A stretch of DNA of 64,000 nt from Acidobacteriota bacterium (GTDB taxonomy: Bacteria; Acidobacteriota; Thermoanaerobaculia; Multivoradales; Multivoraceae): positions 248,001-312,000 of the forward strand of contig JAPPFP010000014.1 in assembly GCA_028877275.1 (NCBI GenBank), given 5' to 3'. How positions within the stretch are numbered: the stretch's first letter is position 1; every line of letters begins with the position of its first letter. The notes beneath the pieces are model-generated. The model was given only the letters and a program-made list of their open reading frames with translations, was not told the DNA's origin and did no database searches. Both the position numbers and the translations under genes were made by a program. This document shows, piece after piece, positions 42,512-52,200 of this stretch.

Positions 42512-42787
42512 ATGCTCACGCCCGAACCACTGACCACAAAACTCTCGACCAAGGGGCAGGTGATCCTGCCCAAGGCGATTCGCCGGGAGCTGCGCTGGGC
42601 AGCCGGAACGCGCCTCGTCGTGGAGAACACACCCGACGGCGTCCTGCTCAAGCCCGAGCCCGTGCTTCCCGAGACCCGGCCCGAGGACGTGTTCGGCAGC
42701 GTGGCCTACGACGGCCCACCGAAGTCCCCCCAGGAGATGCGGGAAGGCGTCCTGGCCGAGGCCAGGCGACGGCATGCGGGCGATTGA
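42512..42787 (+). CDS. AbrB/MazE-family antitoxin
   Basis: This 91-residue antitoxin has an N-terminal AbrB swapped-hairpin domain (KLSTKGQVILPKAIRRELRW, then GTRLVVENTPDGVLLKPE). Its C-terminal part is flexible and acidic (DVFGSVAYDGPPKSP) and would bind the toxin. The ATG at 42512 is preceded by GAGGAGGG, a very good ribosome-binding sequence. The stop overlaps the start of the PIN-domain toxin by 14 bases, the usual coupled arrangement. It is divergent from the cupin gene and probably autoregulated. Confidence 0.85.
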   Translation: MLTPEPLTTKLSTKGQVILPKAIRRELRWAAGTRLVVENTPDGVLLKPEPVLPETRPEDVFGSVAYDGPPKSPQEMREGVLAEARRRHAGD

Positions 42788-43160
42788 CACCAACGTCGTC
42801 GTTCGCTACCTGACCGGCGACGATCCGGAACAAGCCGCCAGGGCGAGAAATGTAGTCGAGACGGGGAACGTCTTCGTGAGCACGACCGTCCTCCTTGAGT
42901 GCGAGTGGGTCCTGCGCAGCGTTTACGGCCTTGCCGCCGAGGATGCCGCCTCGGCCTTGCGGGCCTTCTCGGGACTGCCGGGTGTCACGGTGGAGAGCCC
43001 GAACCTGCTAGTCGAGGCGCTCGACCGGGCGGCGAAGGGCATGGACTTCGCGGATGCCCTGCATCTTGGCGTCGCCGCTCACTGCGAGACGATGCTCACA
43101 TTCGATCGCGACTTCATTCGCACGGCACGGGACGAGTCACCAGAGGTCGCAGAGCCCTGA
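42774..43160 (+). CDS. vapC: PIN-domain toxin (VapC family)
   Basis: This 128-residue predicted ribonuclease has the four acidic PIN residues in place: AIDTNVVVRYL (Asp), TTVLLECEWVLRSV (Glu), MDFADALHLGVA (Asp) and MLTFDRDF (Asp). The start overlaps the antitoxin gene by 14 bases. The pair appears complete. VapC toxins cut tRNA or rRNA; the target is not predictable. It converges with the small membrane-peptide gene, which ends 3 bases away. Confidence 0.88.
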   Translation: MRAIDTNVVVRYLTGDDPEQAARARNVVETGNVFVSTTVLLECEWVLRSVYGLAAEDAASALRAFSGLPGVTVESPNLLVEALDRAAKGMDFADALHLGVAAHCETMLTFDRDFIRTARDESPEVAEP

Positions 43161-43163
43161 TCC

Positions 43164-43301
43164 TCAGCGTCCGCGGTAGCGGGGACGCTCCGGCCCGTCC
43201 GGCGTCTTCGAGAACAGCTTGAGCAGCAGGCCGGCCCCCAGGGCGATGTCGTAGATCACGCCGAGGACCAGGACGGCAACGAGGAGGGCAACCAGCAGCA
43301 T
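43164..43301 (-). CDS. 45-residue single-pass membrane peptide
   Basis: A short frame that standard cut-offs would miss. Its ATG at 43301 lies 12 bases after the NTF2-like gene's stop. The peptide begins MLLVALLVAVLVLGVIYDIA, a strongly hydrophobic helix, continues LGAGLLLKLF and ends in a charged tail (SKTPDGPERPRYRGR). The composition is what a real small membrane protein would show. No similar family comes to mind; it could be a regulator or partner of a membrane protein. Confidence 0.55.
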   Translation of the reverse strand: MLLVALLVAVLVLGVIYDIALGAGLLLKLFSKTPDGPERPRYRGR

Positions 43302-43313
43302 GACGAAGCCGTC

Positions 43314-44171
43314 TCAGGGCGATGGCGCGATGCCGGCGCCGGCCCTGATTCCCCACCGGCCGTCCGATTCCGTGACCAGGTAGACCGTGTCGAAACTGTG
43401 GATCTTCGCTCCGCCTGCACCGTAGCGCGTGATTCTGACCGCGACGTTCACCCCTCTGGCGCCAGTTTGGATCGCCTCCATGGAGTCCGCTTCGGAGCGC
43501 TCCCAACCGAGGCGCTCGGCGAACGCGTCGAAGTCGAAGCCGTCCCTGTACTCCGCGGCGGAACTCCAGATCCTCACCCCTCCTCTTCCTACGCGAACGT
43601 GGGGAAACTTCATGGCGTCCGTCATCGCCGCCTCGTCACGGGCGTTGAACGCTGCGAGGTAGCTCCCGACCGCGGCAACTGCGGCCGCCGCATTCGCCTC
43701 GCGATCCGACTCCGACAGATCGTCCAGGCCCGCCGCGAGCCTCGCCTGGATCCCGGTCGAGCCGTCCTGCTCCGTCACAACGTAGGTGATCTGGTTGCTC
43801 CAGATGGCCGAGCCGTCGGCACGCAACCGCGTGTACCGCCCTGCGACGTGAGCCTGCCCTTCTCCAGCCTGGACGACGGTTGCCGAGTCGAGACGGGTCC
43901 GATCCCAGCCCGTCGCCAGCACCTGGTCGAAGTCGATGCCCGCAGCGTACGTCGCGGCGTCGGCGAAGACGCGGCCGTCGAAGTCCGCGGTCGGCCGCAC
44001 GTGCGGGTACTGAAGAGTCGCGGCGAAGGCGGCCGGCTCGCGGGTGTTCCAGGCTTCGATGAAGCGGTGAACGGCCTCTTTAGCCTCCTCGTCGGTCAAG
44101 GCGGGTGCCTGAGCCGGCCAGAGAACGAAAAGACAAACCAGTCCAAGCAGGTGGCGCACAGCCAGCGGCAT
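43314..44171 (-). CDS. secreted protein with two tandem NTF2/SnoaL-like domains
   Basis: The 285-residue protein has a signal peptide ending near APAL (residue 25). Two repeats of about 120 residues follow. Copy 1 runs from FIEAWNTREPAAF through QYPHVRP, GIDFDQVLATGWDR and TYVVTEQDGSTGIQARL. Copy 2 runs from YLAAFNARDEAAM through KFPHVRV, GFDFDAFAERLGWER and VYLVTESDGRWGIRAG. The shape fits the NTF2/SnoaL cone fold, which hosts enzymes and binding proteins. The function is unknown. It is divergent from the sulfatase, with only 41 bases between the starts. Confidence 0.65.
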   Translation of the reverse strand: MPLAVRHLLGLVCLFVLWPAQAPALTDEEAKEAVHRFIEAWNTREPAAFAATLQYPHVRPTADFDGRVFADAATYAAGIDFDQVLATGWDRTRLDSATVVQAGEGQAHVAGRYTRLRADGSAIWSNQITYVVTEQDGSTGIQARLAAGLDDLSESDREANAAAAVAAVGSYLAAFNARDEAAMTDAMKFPHVRVGRGGVRIWSSAAEYRDGFDFDAFAERLGWERSEADSMEAIQTGARGVNVAVRITRYGAGGAKIHSFDTVYLVTESDGRWGIRAGAGIAPSP

Positions 44172-44212
44172 CGTGGAATGACTCTAGCCCGCCGTAGCGC
44201 CGGCTAGGATCG

Positions 44213-45730
44213 ATGAGCGTGATTCGACCCCTCAGTCTGCTCACCGTCTGTCTGCTCGCCACCGGCCCTGCCGCCACGGCTCAGCACGACGCTCCGAACG
44301 TCCTGTTCGCGATCGCCGACGACTGGGGGCACCCGCACGCCTCGGCCTACGGCGATCCGGTCGTCCAGACGCCAAACTTCGATCGCATCGCGAGCGAAGG
44401 CGCCCTCGCACACCACGCCTATGTCTCCTCGCCCTCCTGCACGCCGTCGCGCGGGGCGATCCTCACCGGGCAGTGGCACTGGCGGCTCGAGGGCGCCGCG
44501 AATCTCTGGAGCGTCTTCCCCGATCGATTCGAGACCTACCAGGAGCTGCTCAAGGCGGCCGGCTATCGCACCGGCTCGACGGGCAAGGCCTGGGGCCCGG
44601 GCCGTACCGAAACGGAGGGCCGGGAACTCGCCGGGAGACGGTTCGAGAGCTTCGAGAGCTTTCTGGCCGGGCTCGGTGAAGCCCAGCCGTTCGCCTTCTG
44701 GCTGGGTACATCCGATCCACACCGCCCTTTCCAGCCTGGATCGGGCGAAGAGAGCGGCATGGACCTGGACGCGATCCAGCTGCCCGCCGCCTTTCCGGAT
44801 CACCCGGACACCCGAGGCGACGTGGCGGACTACCACTGGGAAGTGCAACGGTTCGACGCCCTGGTGGGCGACGCGCTGAGGTTGCTCGACGAACAGGGCC
44901 TCGCGGAGACCACGATCGTCGTCATGACGAGCGACCACGGCATGCCCTTCCCCCGCTGCAAGAGCAACCTCTACGACTGCGGCTCGCGGGTGCCGCTGGC
45001 GATCCGCTGGCCCGAACGGCTCGAGGCCGGTGTCGAGATCGACGCCTTCGTCAGCCTGACGGACTTGGCGCCGACGTTCCTGGAAGCCGCGGGCCTGCCG
45101 CGGCCCGAGGCGATGACCGGGCGCAGCCTGATTGCACTGATCGAAGCCGGCAACGATGAGGCCGCGGTCGAGGCGGTAGTCGCGGCCGACGGACGCGACT
45201 TCGTGCTGACCGGCAAGGAGCGGCACGTACCGGCGCAGGAGGCGCCCGACGTGGGCGGCTATCCCGGCCGCGCCATCCGTACGCACGACTTTCTCTACAT
45301 CCGCAACTTCCGGCCCGACCGCTGGCCCAACGGTACGCCGAATCAGGAGTTGGCTGCCTATCCCGGCGCCTGGTACGCCGACACGGACAACGGGCCGACC
45401 AAGACGTACATGATCGAGCAGCGGGACCGCGACGCCGAGCATCGCCGGCTATACGAACTGGCCTTCGCGAAGCGCCCGGCGGTCGAGCTCTACGATCTGA
45501 GAAGCGATCCGGACCAGCAGGTCAACGTGGCCGACGAGCCGGAGCACGGGACGACTCGGGACGAACTGGGCGATCGGCTGATGGAGCGCCTCCGGGAGAC
45601 CGGCGACCCTCGCGCCACTGGCGACGGTGACGCCTTCGACGAGTACCCGTATCTCGGCGGCGCGCCCCGCCACCCGAGCCTGCCCCGCGCGCGTCCGGGG
45701 GCCCTGCTTCCGCCGGCGGATCAGCCCTGA
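44213..45730 (+). CDS. secreted sulfatase (type I, formylglycine)
   Basis: This 505-residue exported sulfatase has a signal peptide (LLTVCLLATGPAATAQ). The metal-binding Asp pair is in NVLFAIADDWGHP (D36, D37). The active-site signature SCTPSRGAILTG has C76, which must be oxidised to formylglycine. Later family residues are present in TIVVMTSDHGMPF, followed by KSNLYDCGSRVPLAIRW. A C-terminal subdomain follows. No formylglycine-generating enzyme or anaerobic maturase lies in the window, so maturation depends on a distant gene. The sulfated substrate is unknown. The racemase-family gene follows 28 bases later. Confidence 0.88.
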   Translation: MSVIRPLSLLTVCLLATGPAATAQHDAPNVLFAIADDWGHPHASAYGDPVVQTPNFDRIASEGALAHHAYVSSPSCTPSRGAILTGQWHWRLEGAANLWSVFPDRFETYQELLKAAGYRTGSTGKAWGPGRTETEGRELAGRRFESFESFLAGLGEAQPFAFWLGTSDPHRPFQPGSGEESGMDLDAIQLPAAFPDHPDTRGDVADYHWEVQRFDALVGDALRLLDEQGLAETTIVVMTSDHGMPFPRCKSNLYDCGSRVPLAIRWPERLEAGVEIDAFVSLTDLAPTFLEAAGLPRPEAMTGRSLIALIEAGNDEAAVEAVVAADGRDFVLTGKERHVPAQEAPDVGGYPGRAIRTHDFLYIRNFRPDRWPNGTPNQELAAYPGAWYADTDNGPTKTYMIEQRDRDAEHRRLYELAFAKRPAVELYDLRSDPDQQVNVADEPEHGTTRDELGDRLMERLRETGDPRATGDGDAFDEYPYLGGAPRHPSLPRARPGALLPPADQP

Positions 45731-45758
45731 GTCAGCGGAGGTCCGGCCGGCAACCCGC

Positions 45759-46523
45759 ATGCGGCAGGAGCGGCTCATCGGAATCGTCGGCGGCCTGGGG
45801 CCGTTCGCCCACATCGACTTCGAGCGGAAGCTCCTGGACGCGGCGAGCGAGCTGATCGGCGCGAGGCGCGATCAGGACTTTCCGCAGTGGGTGCTCTCGA
45901 GCATCCCGCAGACGCCGGACCGGACCGAGGCGTACTTCGGCGAGGCGGATGACCCGACGCAGGCGCTGAGTCAGAGCCTGGAGAGGCTGCGAGGCGCCGG
46001 GGCCGACTTCGCGGTCGTCGCCTGCAACACCGCGCACCTGTTCCTCGAGCGACTGCGCGAGGAGAGCCCGCTACCGATCATCAGCCTGATCGAGGTGACG
46101 GCCGACGAGGCGGCGCGTATCGCGCCGGACGGCTCGGTGGGGCTGCTCGCCACATCCGGGACGTTGCGATCACGGCTGTACCACGACCCGCTGGAGACGC
46201 GCGGGCTGCACCCAGTGAGCCCGTTCGACCTGGAGGGCGGCGAGACGCTGCAGCAGCGCAACGTGATGGAGCCGATCTACGGGCCCTGGGTCGATGGGCG
46301 GCATCAGGGAGGCGGGATCAAGACGGATGGCGGGTCGACGTCGGCGCGGGCGCTGCTGGAAGAGGCGGCGGAGCGGTTGGTCGGGGAGGGCGCCGACGTG
46401 CTGATCGCCGGATGTACGGAGATTCCGTTGGTGCTTGAAGGGACGGATGTCGCGAGAAGGCCGTTGCTCGATCCGGCGGCGTTGTTGGCAAAGGCGGCGG
46501 TGCGGTACGCGTACGGCGTTTGA
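45759..46523 (+). CDS. aspartate/glutamate racemase-family protein
   Basis: The 254-residue protein has the two catalytic cysteines of the family: one in FAVVACNTAHLFLERL and one in DVLIAGCTEIPLVL. It begins MRQERLIGIVGGLGPFAHID. The ATG at 45759 is used because earlier in-frame codons lie inside the sulfatase gene. Members racemise aspartate or related amino or hydroxy acids; the exact substrate is open. It follows the sulfatase by 28 bases and ends before a clear hairpin. Confidence 0.8.
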   Translation: MRQERLIGIVGGLGPFAHIDFERKLLDAASELIGARRDQDFPQWVLSSIPQTPDRTEAYFGEADDPTQALSQSLERLRGAGADFAVVACNTAHLFLERLREESPLPIISLIEVTADEAARIAPDGSVGLLATSGTLRSRLYHDPLETRGLHPVSPFDLEGGETLQQRNVMEPIYGPWVDGRHQGGGIKTDGGSTSARALLEEAAERLVGEGADVLIAGCTEIPLVLEGTDVARRPLLDPAALLAKAAVRYAYGV

Positions 46524-46534
46524 CCCAACGCAAG

Positions 46535-46565
46535 ACCGCCGGCGGCCTTGCGGCGCGCCGGCGGT
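46535..46565. terminator. strong hairpin between convergent genes
   Basis: ACCGCCGGCG (46535-46544) and CGCCGGCGGT (46556-46565) form a perfect 10-base stem with an 11-base loop, in the 69-base gap between the converging racemase and cytochrome/monooxygenase genes. Very GC-rich with no T-run, so a bidirectional terminator is likely but may need Rho or other factors. Confidence 0.5.
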
Positions 46566-46592
46566 TCGAACGGAAAGGACCGCGCCTGCGGC

Positions 46593-48077
46593 TTACTCGC
46601 CGCCGGCGGCTCCGGCAGCGGCGGCCTCGGCCTTCTCCCGCTGCTCGGCCATCTGCTGGAGGAAGGCGTTGGCGGCCTTCGCCTCCTCCATGTCGACGGC
46701 GCCGTCCTTGTTCTGGTCCATCATCTCGAAGTACTGCTTGATCCCGCCGGGTGCCTCTTCGAGCTGCATCTTGCCGTCGCGGCTGTCATCGGAAAGTGCG
46801 ACGATGGCCGTCACGTCGATGCCCTGGCCACCACCCTGGAAGGCGCCGCGGCCCTCATTCTCCTCATTGATGTAGGACAGGAAGCCGAAGCTCATCTCAT
46901 CGGTCGTCGGCTCGCCCCAACGCACGGCCGCGGTCGGGTCCGGGTTCGCCGGGTTGTCCTCGGAGTTGTCGAACACCGTGGTCAGGACCACGCGGGTGCC
47001 GGCGGGGACCTTCTTGCGGTCCTTGTACTTGTAGGTGGTCTGCCAGTTGAAGTCGTAGTTCGGCACGTCGAGCAGGACCTCGTGGCTGCCGTCCGGGTAG
47101 TGCGCCTCGTACTTCGCCGCCTTGCCGCGCAGATGCATGTGCGGCAGGTAACCGACGATCTCCGAGTCCGAGGGGAAGGTCCACTCGGTCTGGATCGTGT
47201 AGTCCGAGTCGCCGGGCGGAACGACGAAGTCGTACTTGCCGAGGTCGGCGTTGAAGACCTCGTACTTCACTTCCTCGTCCTTGTCGTAGAACTTGAGCGC
47301 GACCGAGGACTGGTCCCAGGAGCCGGTGCCGGGGCCCGGCTCCTTGTGGTAGTGCATCTGCCACCGCAGGTTGCGGCCCGCCTTCAGCACGTCGGCCATG
47401 CCGTCCTCGTGGATCACCGGGTCGTTCCCCGGGGCGATGCCGCCCAGGCCGGGAACGATGATGTGATGGACCGCCGGGCTGCCGGGCCGGAACTCGATCG
47501 CCTTGACGTACCGATCCTCGGGGATCATCTCCTCGGTAACGGTCGTCTGGAAGTAGATGTAGAGATCCTCGACATCGTCCTCGACGAAGTAGGGCTCGTC
47601 GAACTGCAGAACGAGGTCCGGCTCGCCGATCAACCAGCCGTCGCTGCTCGGCCACTCGACCGGTTCCGGCGCGTCCGCGGGATTCCCGGCCGGAGCGCCG
47701 GATTCGGCCCAGTTCACCAACAGGTCGATCTGTTCCTGGGTCAGCGTGCGCTCGTTCGAGAAGACGCCGTTGTGCTGGGGGGCGGCATCCCACGGAGGCA
47801 TCGCCCGCGAAGCGACCTGGCGCGCGATCGATCGCGCCCAGGGGCGGGTCTCTTCATAGGTCGTGAGCGCCATCGGCGCCACCATGCCGCCTAGGTTGGC
47901 GCCGTTGGGACGGTGGCAGACCTGGCATTCCTGCTGCAGCACCGGCGCCACGTCGGCGTAGAAGGTGATCGGCTCGGGATCGACGGCGGCCGCCGAGGCG
48001 GCGCCGGCAAGCGCCAGTGAAGCGAGCGCGCCGAGCGCTAGCAGTCGGGTCACGGGGGAGAGCTGGGGACGGGTCAT
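46593..48077 (-). CDS. secreted cytochrome c / copper-monooxygenase-like / EF-hand protein
   Basis: The 494-residue exported protein (signal peptide to about residue 30) has three parts. A c-type heme site CQVCH lies at residues 51-55. A region resembling the copper-dependent PHM/DBH monooxygenase fold carries VHHIIVPG, WQMHYH, and GYLPHMHLRGKA with several paired His. Two C-terminal EF-hand-like loops (DDSRDGKMQLEE and DQNKDGAVDMEE) are followed by a charged tail. The ATG at 48077 with GGAGACC before it was chosen over a 38-residue longer frame. The combination suggests a secreted redox enzyme that receives electrons through its own heme. Substrate and metal content are inference. Confidence 0.75.
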   Translation of the reverse strand: MTRPQLSPVTRLLALGALASLALAGAASAAAVDPEPITFYADVAPVLQQECQVCHRPNGANLGGMVAPMALTTYEETRPWARSIARQVASRAMPPWDAAPQHNGVFSNERTLTQEQIDLLVNWAESGAPAGNPADAPEPVEWPSSDGWLIGEPDLVLQFDEPYFVEDDVEDLYIYFQTTVTEEMIPEDRYVKAIEFRPGSPAVHHIIVPGLGGIAPGNDPVIHEDGMADVLKAGRNLRWQMHYHKEPGPGTGSWDQSSVALKFYDKDEEVKYEVFNADLGKYDFVVPPGDSDYTIQTEWTFPSDSEIVGYLPHMHLRGKAAKYEAHYPDGSHEVLLDVPNYDFNWQTTYKYKDRKKVPAGTRVVLTTVFDNSEDNPANPDPTAAVRWGEPTTDEMSFGFLSYINEENEGRGAFQGGGQGIDVTAIVALSDDSRDGKMQLEEAPGGIKQYFEMMDQNKDGAVDMEEAKAANAFLQQMAEQREKAEAAAAGAAGGE

Positions 48078-48292
48078 TCGAGGTCTCCGTGAGGCGTGGT
48101 GTCCAGCGTTCTTGACGGGCGCAGTGCTCCGCTCTGCGCCACATACTATACGACTGCTCAGTTTACGCTGGCGAACCTGCTCCGGTTTCACAGAACCGGA
48201 GAGGCGTTACCGTAGGCGCCGCGAGAAACCGACACGCACGCGTAAACCAAGCCCCGCCGACAACCGTATAGACACCCGAGGAGGAGAGCATC
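48078..48292. other. 215-base divergent promoter region
   Basis: This gap separates the minus-strand cytochrome/monooxygenase gene from the plus-strand efflux operon. An AT-rich stretch (CATACTATACG, 48142-48152) stands out and could hold a minus-10 element for either direction, for example TATAGT on the minus strand. A TTGACG at 48112-48117 is too far from it (26 bases) for a standard plus-strand promoter. A strong ribosome-binding sequence (GAGGAGGA) at 48277-48284 serves the first efflux gene. Confidence 0.4.
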
Positions 48293-49279
48293 GTGAGCAC
48301 GACCGTCGACGTGCAGGGTCTTCGGCATGTCTACAAGGGCGGCACGGTCGCCCTCGACGGGGTCGACCTGTCGATCGGCGCGGGGCTGTTCGGCCTGCTC
48401 GGCCCGAACGGCGCCGGCAAGAGTACGCTGATGCGGATCGTCTGCACCCTGCTCAAGCCGTCCGCCGGCACCGTGACCGTCTTCGGTCACGACGCGGTCA
48501 AGGAACGCCGCGCCGTCCGCGCCCACCTGGGCTACCTGCCACAGGAGTTCGGCGCCTGGCGCCTGCACCGCGTCGAGGAGGTCCTGGACACCCTCGCCGA
48601 TCTCTCCGGCCTGGACGATCGCGCGGCCCGGCGCGAGCGCGTCGACACGGTCCTCGACAACGTCGGTCTAGGCGATGTCGCCCACCGCAAGGTGAAGAAG
48701 CTCTCCGGCGGCATGACCCGCCGTCTGGGCATCGCGCAGGCCCTGATCCACAGGCCGCGCCTGCTCGTGGTCGACGAACCGACCGTCGGCCTGGACCCTG
48801 AAGAGCGCATCCGGTTCCGCCAACTGATGGCCACGCTGGGTCGGGAGCGGACGATCATCCTCTCCACCCACATCGTCGCCGACCTGGGCACCGGCTGCAA
48901 CGACCTCGCGCTGCTCGACGGCGGTCGAGTCGTCTTCCGGGGCTCGCCGACACAGTTGCTCGAACGAGCAGCGGGCCAGGTGTTCGAGGTCACCCTGCCG
49001 ATGTCCGCGCCGCAGCCCGAAGGCGACTTCGAGATCGTCTCGCGCACCGCCAGCCAGAACGAGGCGACCTACCGCGCGGTGGCCGCACCGGGCGGCGTCC
49101 CGGAAGGCGCCCGCATCGCCGCTTCGCCCACCCTCGAGGAGGGCTACCTCGCCTTCATGGTCGCCCGCGGCCGCGCGGAGGCGCTGGTCAGCGACGAGCA
49201 CTTCGGCGAGCACGACGAACTCGAGTTGGCCGAGCCGCCACCCGTCGAGGACGGAACCGGGAAGGAGGCGCACCCGTGA
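48293..49279 (+). CDS. ABC-2-type transporter ATPase (first of operon)
   Basis: This 328-residue ATP-binding subunit has Walker A GPNGAGKS (37-44), Q-loop YLPQEFG (81-87), signature LSGGMTRR (137-144), Walker B LLVVDEPTVGLDPE (157-170) and switch His STHIVAD. A C-terminal extension ends in SPTLEEGYLAFMVARGRAEA, a tail typical of ABC-2/DrrA-like ATPases. It starts with GTG at 48293 behind a strong GAGGAGGA. Its stop overlaps the next gene's GTG by 4 bases; that gene encodes the likely membrane partner. The ATPase domain at the end of the RND fusion downstream is a clear relative. Confidence 0.85.
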   Translation: MSTTVDVQGLRHVYKGGTVALDGVDLSIGAGLFGLLGPNGAGKSTLMRIVCTLLKPSAGTVTVFGHDAVKERRAVRAHLGYLPQEFGAWRLHRVEEVLDTLADLSGLDDRAARRERVDTVLDNVGLGDVAHRKVKKLSGGMTRRLGIAQALIHRPRLLVVDEPTVGLDPEERIRFRQLMATLGRERTIILSTHIVADLGTGCNDLALLDGGRVVFRGSPTQLLERAAGQVFEVTLPMSAPQPEGDFEIVSRTASQNEATYRAVAAPGGVPEGARIAASPTLEEGYLAFMVARGRAEALVSDEHFGEHDELELAEPPPVEDGTGKEAHP

Positions 49280-52200
49280 TCTCGCTTGCCCACGTCTGGT
49301 CGCTCGCCCGAACCGAGATGCGGACCACTCGCCGCCTGTTCCGCTTCTGGCTGTTCTCGGGTGTCGCGATACTCACCTGCCTGCTGAGCTACGGCTACTA
49401 CTGGGTAATCCACGGGCTCTTCTCGTCCTTCTCGGCCACGATCGGTTCGATCAGCCCCAAGTTCCTCCTGAGCCAGACCGCCCAGTTCCAAACGACGATC
49501 CTGGGCCTCGGCGTCGTCTTCCTCGCCTTCGACCTGCGTGCCCGCGACCGTCGTGACCGGGTCATCGAGGTGCTCGACACACGGCCGTACTCGAACGCCG
49601 AACTCGTGCTCGGCCGCTTCCTGGGCACCGTACTCATGGTCTGGGGGGTGGCGTTTGCCGCGATGATGCTCATCCAGACCGTCGGCCATGCCGGATCCGC
49701 CTTTGGCTGGTACGTCGGCGAACCCGCCCTCTGGAGCTCCGTCTGGGCCTACCTCGTGCTCGAGGCACTGCCGGCGCTGGCGCTCTACGTCGCCTTCGTG
49801 CAAGTGGTTTCCCTGGTCAGCAACAACCGGTTGATCGCTGCCCTGGCGGGCATCGTGCTCGCCGCCGGCAGCACCTTCCTGACGTTCCGGGTCCCGGTCT
49901 ACCTCCTGCCGCCGCTGGCCCTGAACGGCGGTTTCATCAGCAACATCTCGGAGGTCGCGCCCCAGATCTGGACCGGCATCAACTTCGTGAACCGGGGCAG
50001 CCTCGCCCTGCTCGCCGCGGGCCTGCTGGCCACCGCGGTCGCCGTCCACCCCCGTCTCGACGACGCGAAGCGCCGCCTGTGGGGGATCGCCGGCGGTGCG
50101 GGCCTCGCGGCCGGCGCCGTGCTCATCTTTGCGGCAGTCACGTGGAGCGGCAACCAGATCGCCGAAAGGGACGCCTGGCGCGCCGCACACGACGAACGCC
50201 GGACCGAAGCGGTCGTCGACCTTCAGACGATCCGAGGCTCGGTCGACATCGAACGGGGCGGACGGCTCGCCCTCGACATCGAGGTTCACTTCCTGCCCTC
50301 GACCGGTTCCGGCGCCATGTTCAGCCTGAATCCAGGCCTCCGGGTGGAGGGCGTCTGGAACGCTGGCGGTGAGGCGCTCGACTTCAACCACGACAACGGC
50401 CTGCTCGACGTCGACCTGGGCTCGGCGCCACCGGCCGGCCAGGTCACCGGGGTCCGCGTACGCGCCCGCGGGCGGCCCGACCTCCGCTTCGCCTATCTGG
50501 ACTCGGCGATCGACTACAACACCGGGGAGTGGCAGGACGCGCAGATCGTCATGCTCGGCAACCTGAACGGCTCCGTCGAACGCAACCACGTCGCACTCCC
50601 CGCTTCGCTCGCGTGGCTCCCCCGCCCGGGCGCGTCCGTCGGCGCCGATGACCCGCGGCAGCGCTCACGGGACTTCTTCGAGCTGGACCTCGACGTCAGA
50701 ACCCCCTCCGGCTGGACGGTCGCGGGGCCGGGCATGGCGGAACCGACCGGCGAAGGTCAGCGATTCGCGCCCGCCGGTCCGGTGCCGGAGGTCATGCTGG
50801 TCGCCGGCAGATTCGACCGCCGGACGACACAGGTCGAAGGAGTCGAAGTCGAAGTCCTGTTCCACCCGAACCACCTGCGTAACCTCGACTACTTCGCCGA
50901 CGCACGAGCCGAAATCGAGCGGGTCGCCGCCGACCGCTTCGCCACTGCCCGCGAACTGGGAATGCCCTACCCCTACAGGCAGTTCAGCCTGGTCGAGGTG
51001 CCCTGGACGCTCCGTTCCTACGGCGGTGGATGGAGGATGGACACCGAGCGAGCGCCGCCCGGCATGCTGCTGATCAGCGAGAGCAGCCTGCCGACCGCGC
51101 GCTTCGAATTCCGGTTCCGCAATCCCGAGCGGTTCGAGGACGAAGAGGGCGGATTGCCTCGGGCCAAGGCGAACGGGCTGCAGCAGTTCTTCCGTCTCGA
51201 CTACTCCGGCGGCAACCTGGAGGCCGGCGGCATCCGCAACGTCTTCCTCTACCAGGCGGGCGCCCGAGGCCCGGAGGCGCTGGCACTGGAAGCGCTTTGC
51301 CACCACCTCGTGAACCAGTTGGTGAACGGCGGCGAGTCGTACTTCTCCGCTCACCTGTTCGACCGCGAGTTCGGCTGGACCATTGCGAACGTGATGCAAG
51401 GGGGGTTCACCGGCCAGTTCGCGGCCGGCGGCGGCTCGGCCGCCAGCGGCATCGTCAAGGCCCTCACGGACCGGCCCGGCGTCTGGGACGCGGTCCTCAG
51501 CAGCTCCCTTACCGAAATGGACGTGGAGGAGAACCCGAAGCAAGCCGTGAACGCGCTCTATCTCAAGACTGCTGCCCTGGCCACGGCAATACTCGACGGC
51601 GCCGGGAGGGAACGCACCGCAGCCATGATCGCCAACCTGCTGCGCGACCACCGGGGTTCGACCTTCACCGCCGCCGATCTCTACAGCGCCGCCCAAGAGG
51701 CGGGCGTGGATCTCGCCGGTCTGGTCGGCGACTTCCTGCACCAGACCGACCTGCCGGGTTTCCTGGTTTCCCCGGCGCAACTGGAGCGCCTGCCGGACGA
51801 CGACCAGGGTGGGCCGCAGTACCAGACCCGGTTGTTCGTCCGCAACGGCGAGGCGGCGCCCGGCCTGTTCCGGCTCCGCTATGCCGTCCGCGCCCCCGGT
51901 GGCGCGCGCTGGGATTCCAGCGAGCCGGTCCTGATCCCCGGGCACACGACGGTCGAGTTCGGACTCGTCACGTCCCGGCCGCCGGGAACGATGCTCGCCT
52001 CCCCGTACCTGTCTTTGAACCGGCGCGAATTCTCCATCGAGTTGCCGCGGCTCGACGACGAGACGATCTCGAACAGTGAGCCGCTTCGCGGTGTCCGGCC
52101 GGCCGACTGGACTCCGGCGTTCCTCGATGGCGGCGCCGGCACCATCGTGGTCGATGACCTGGATCCCGGCTTCGCAGTGGAAACGGACGAGGCCGAGGCG

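Noticed and set aside
48112-48149. TTGACG and TACTAT as a plus-strand promoter of the efflux operon
   Set aside because: The spacer is 26 bases, too long for a sigma-70 promoter.
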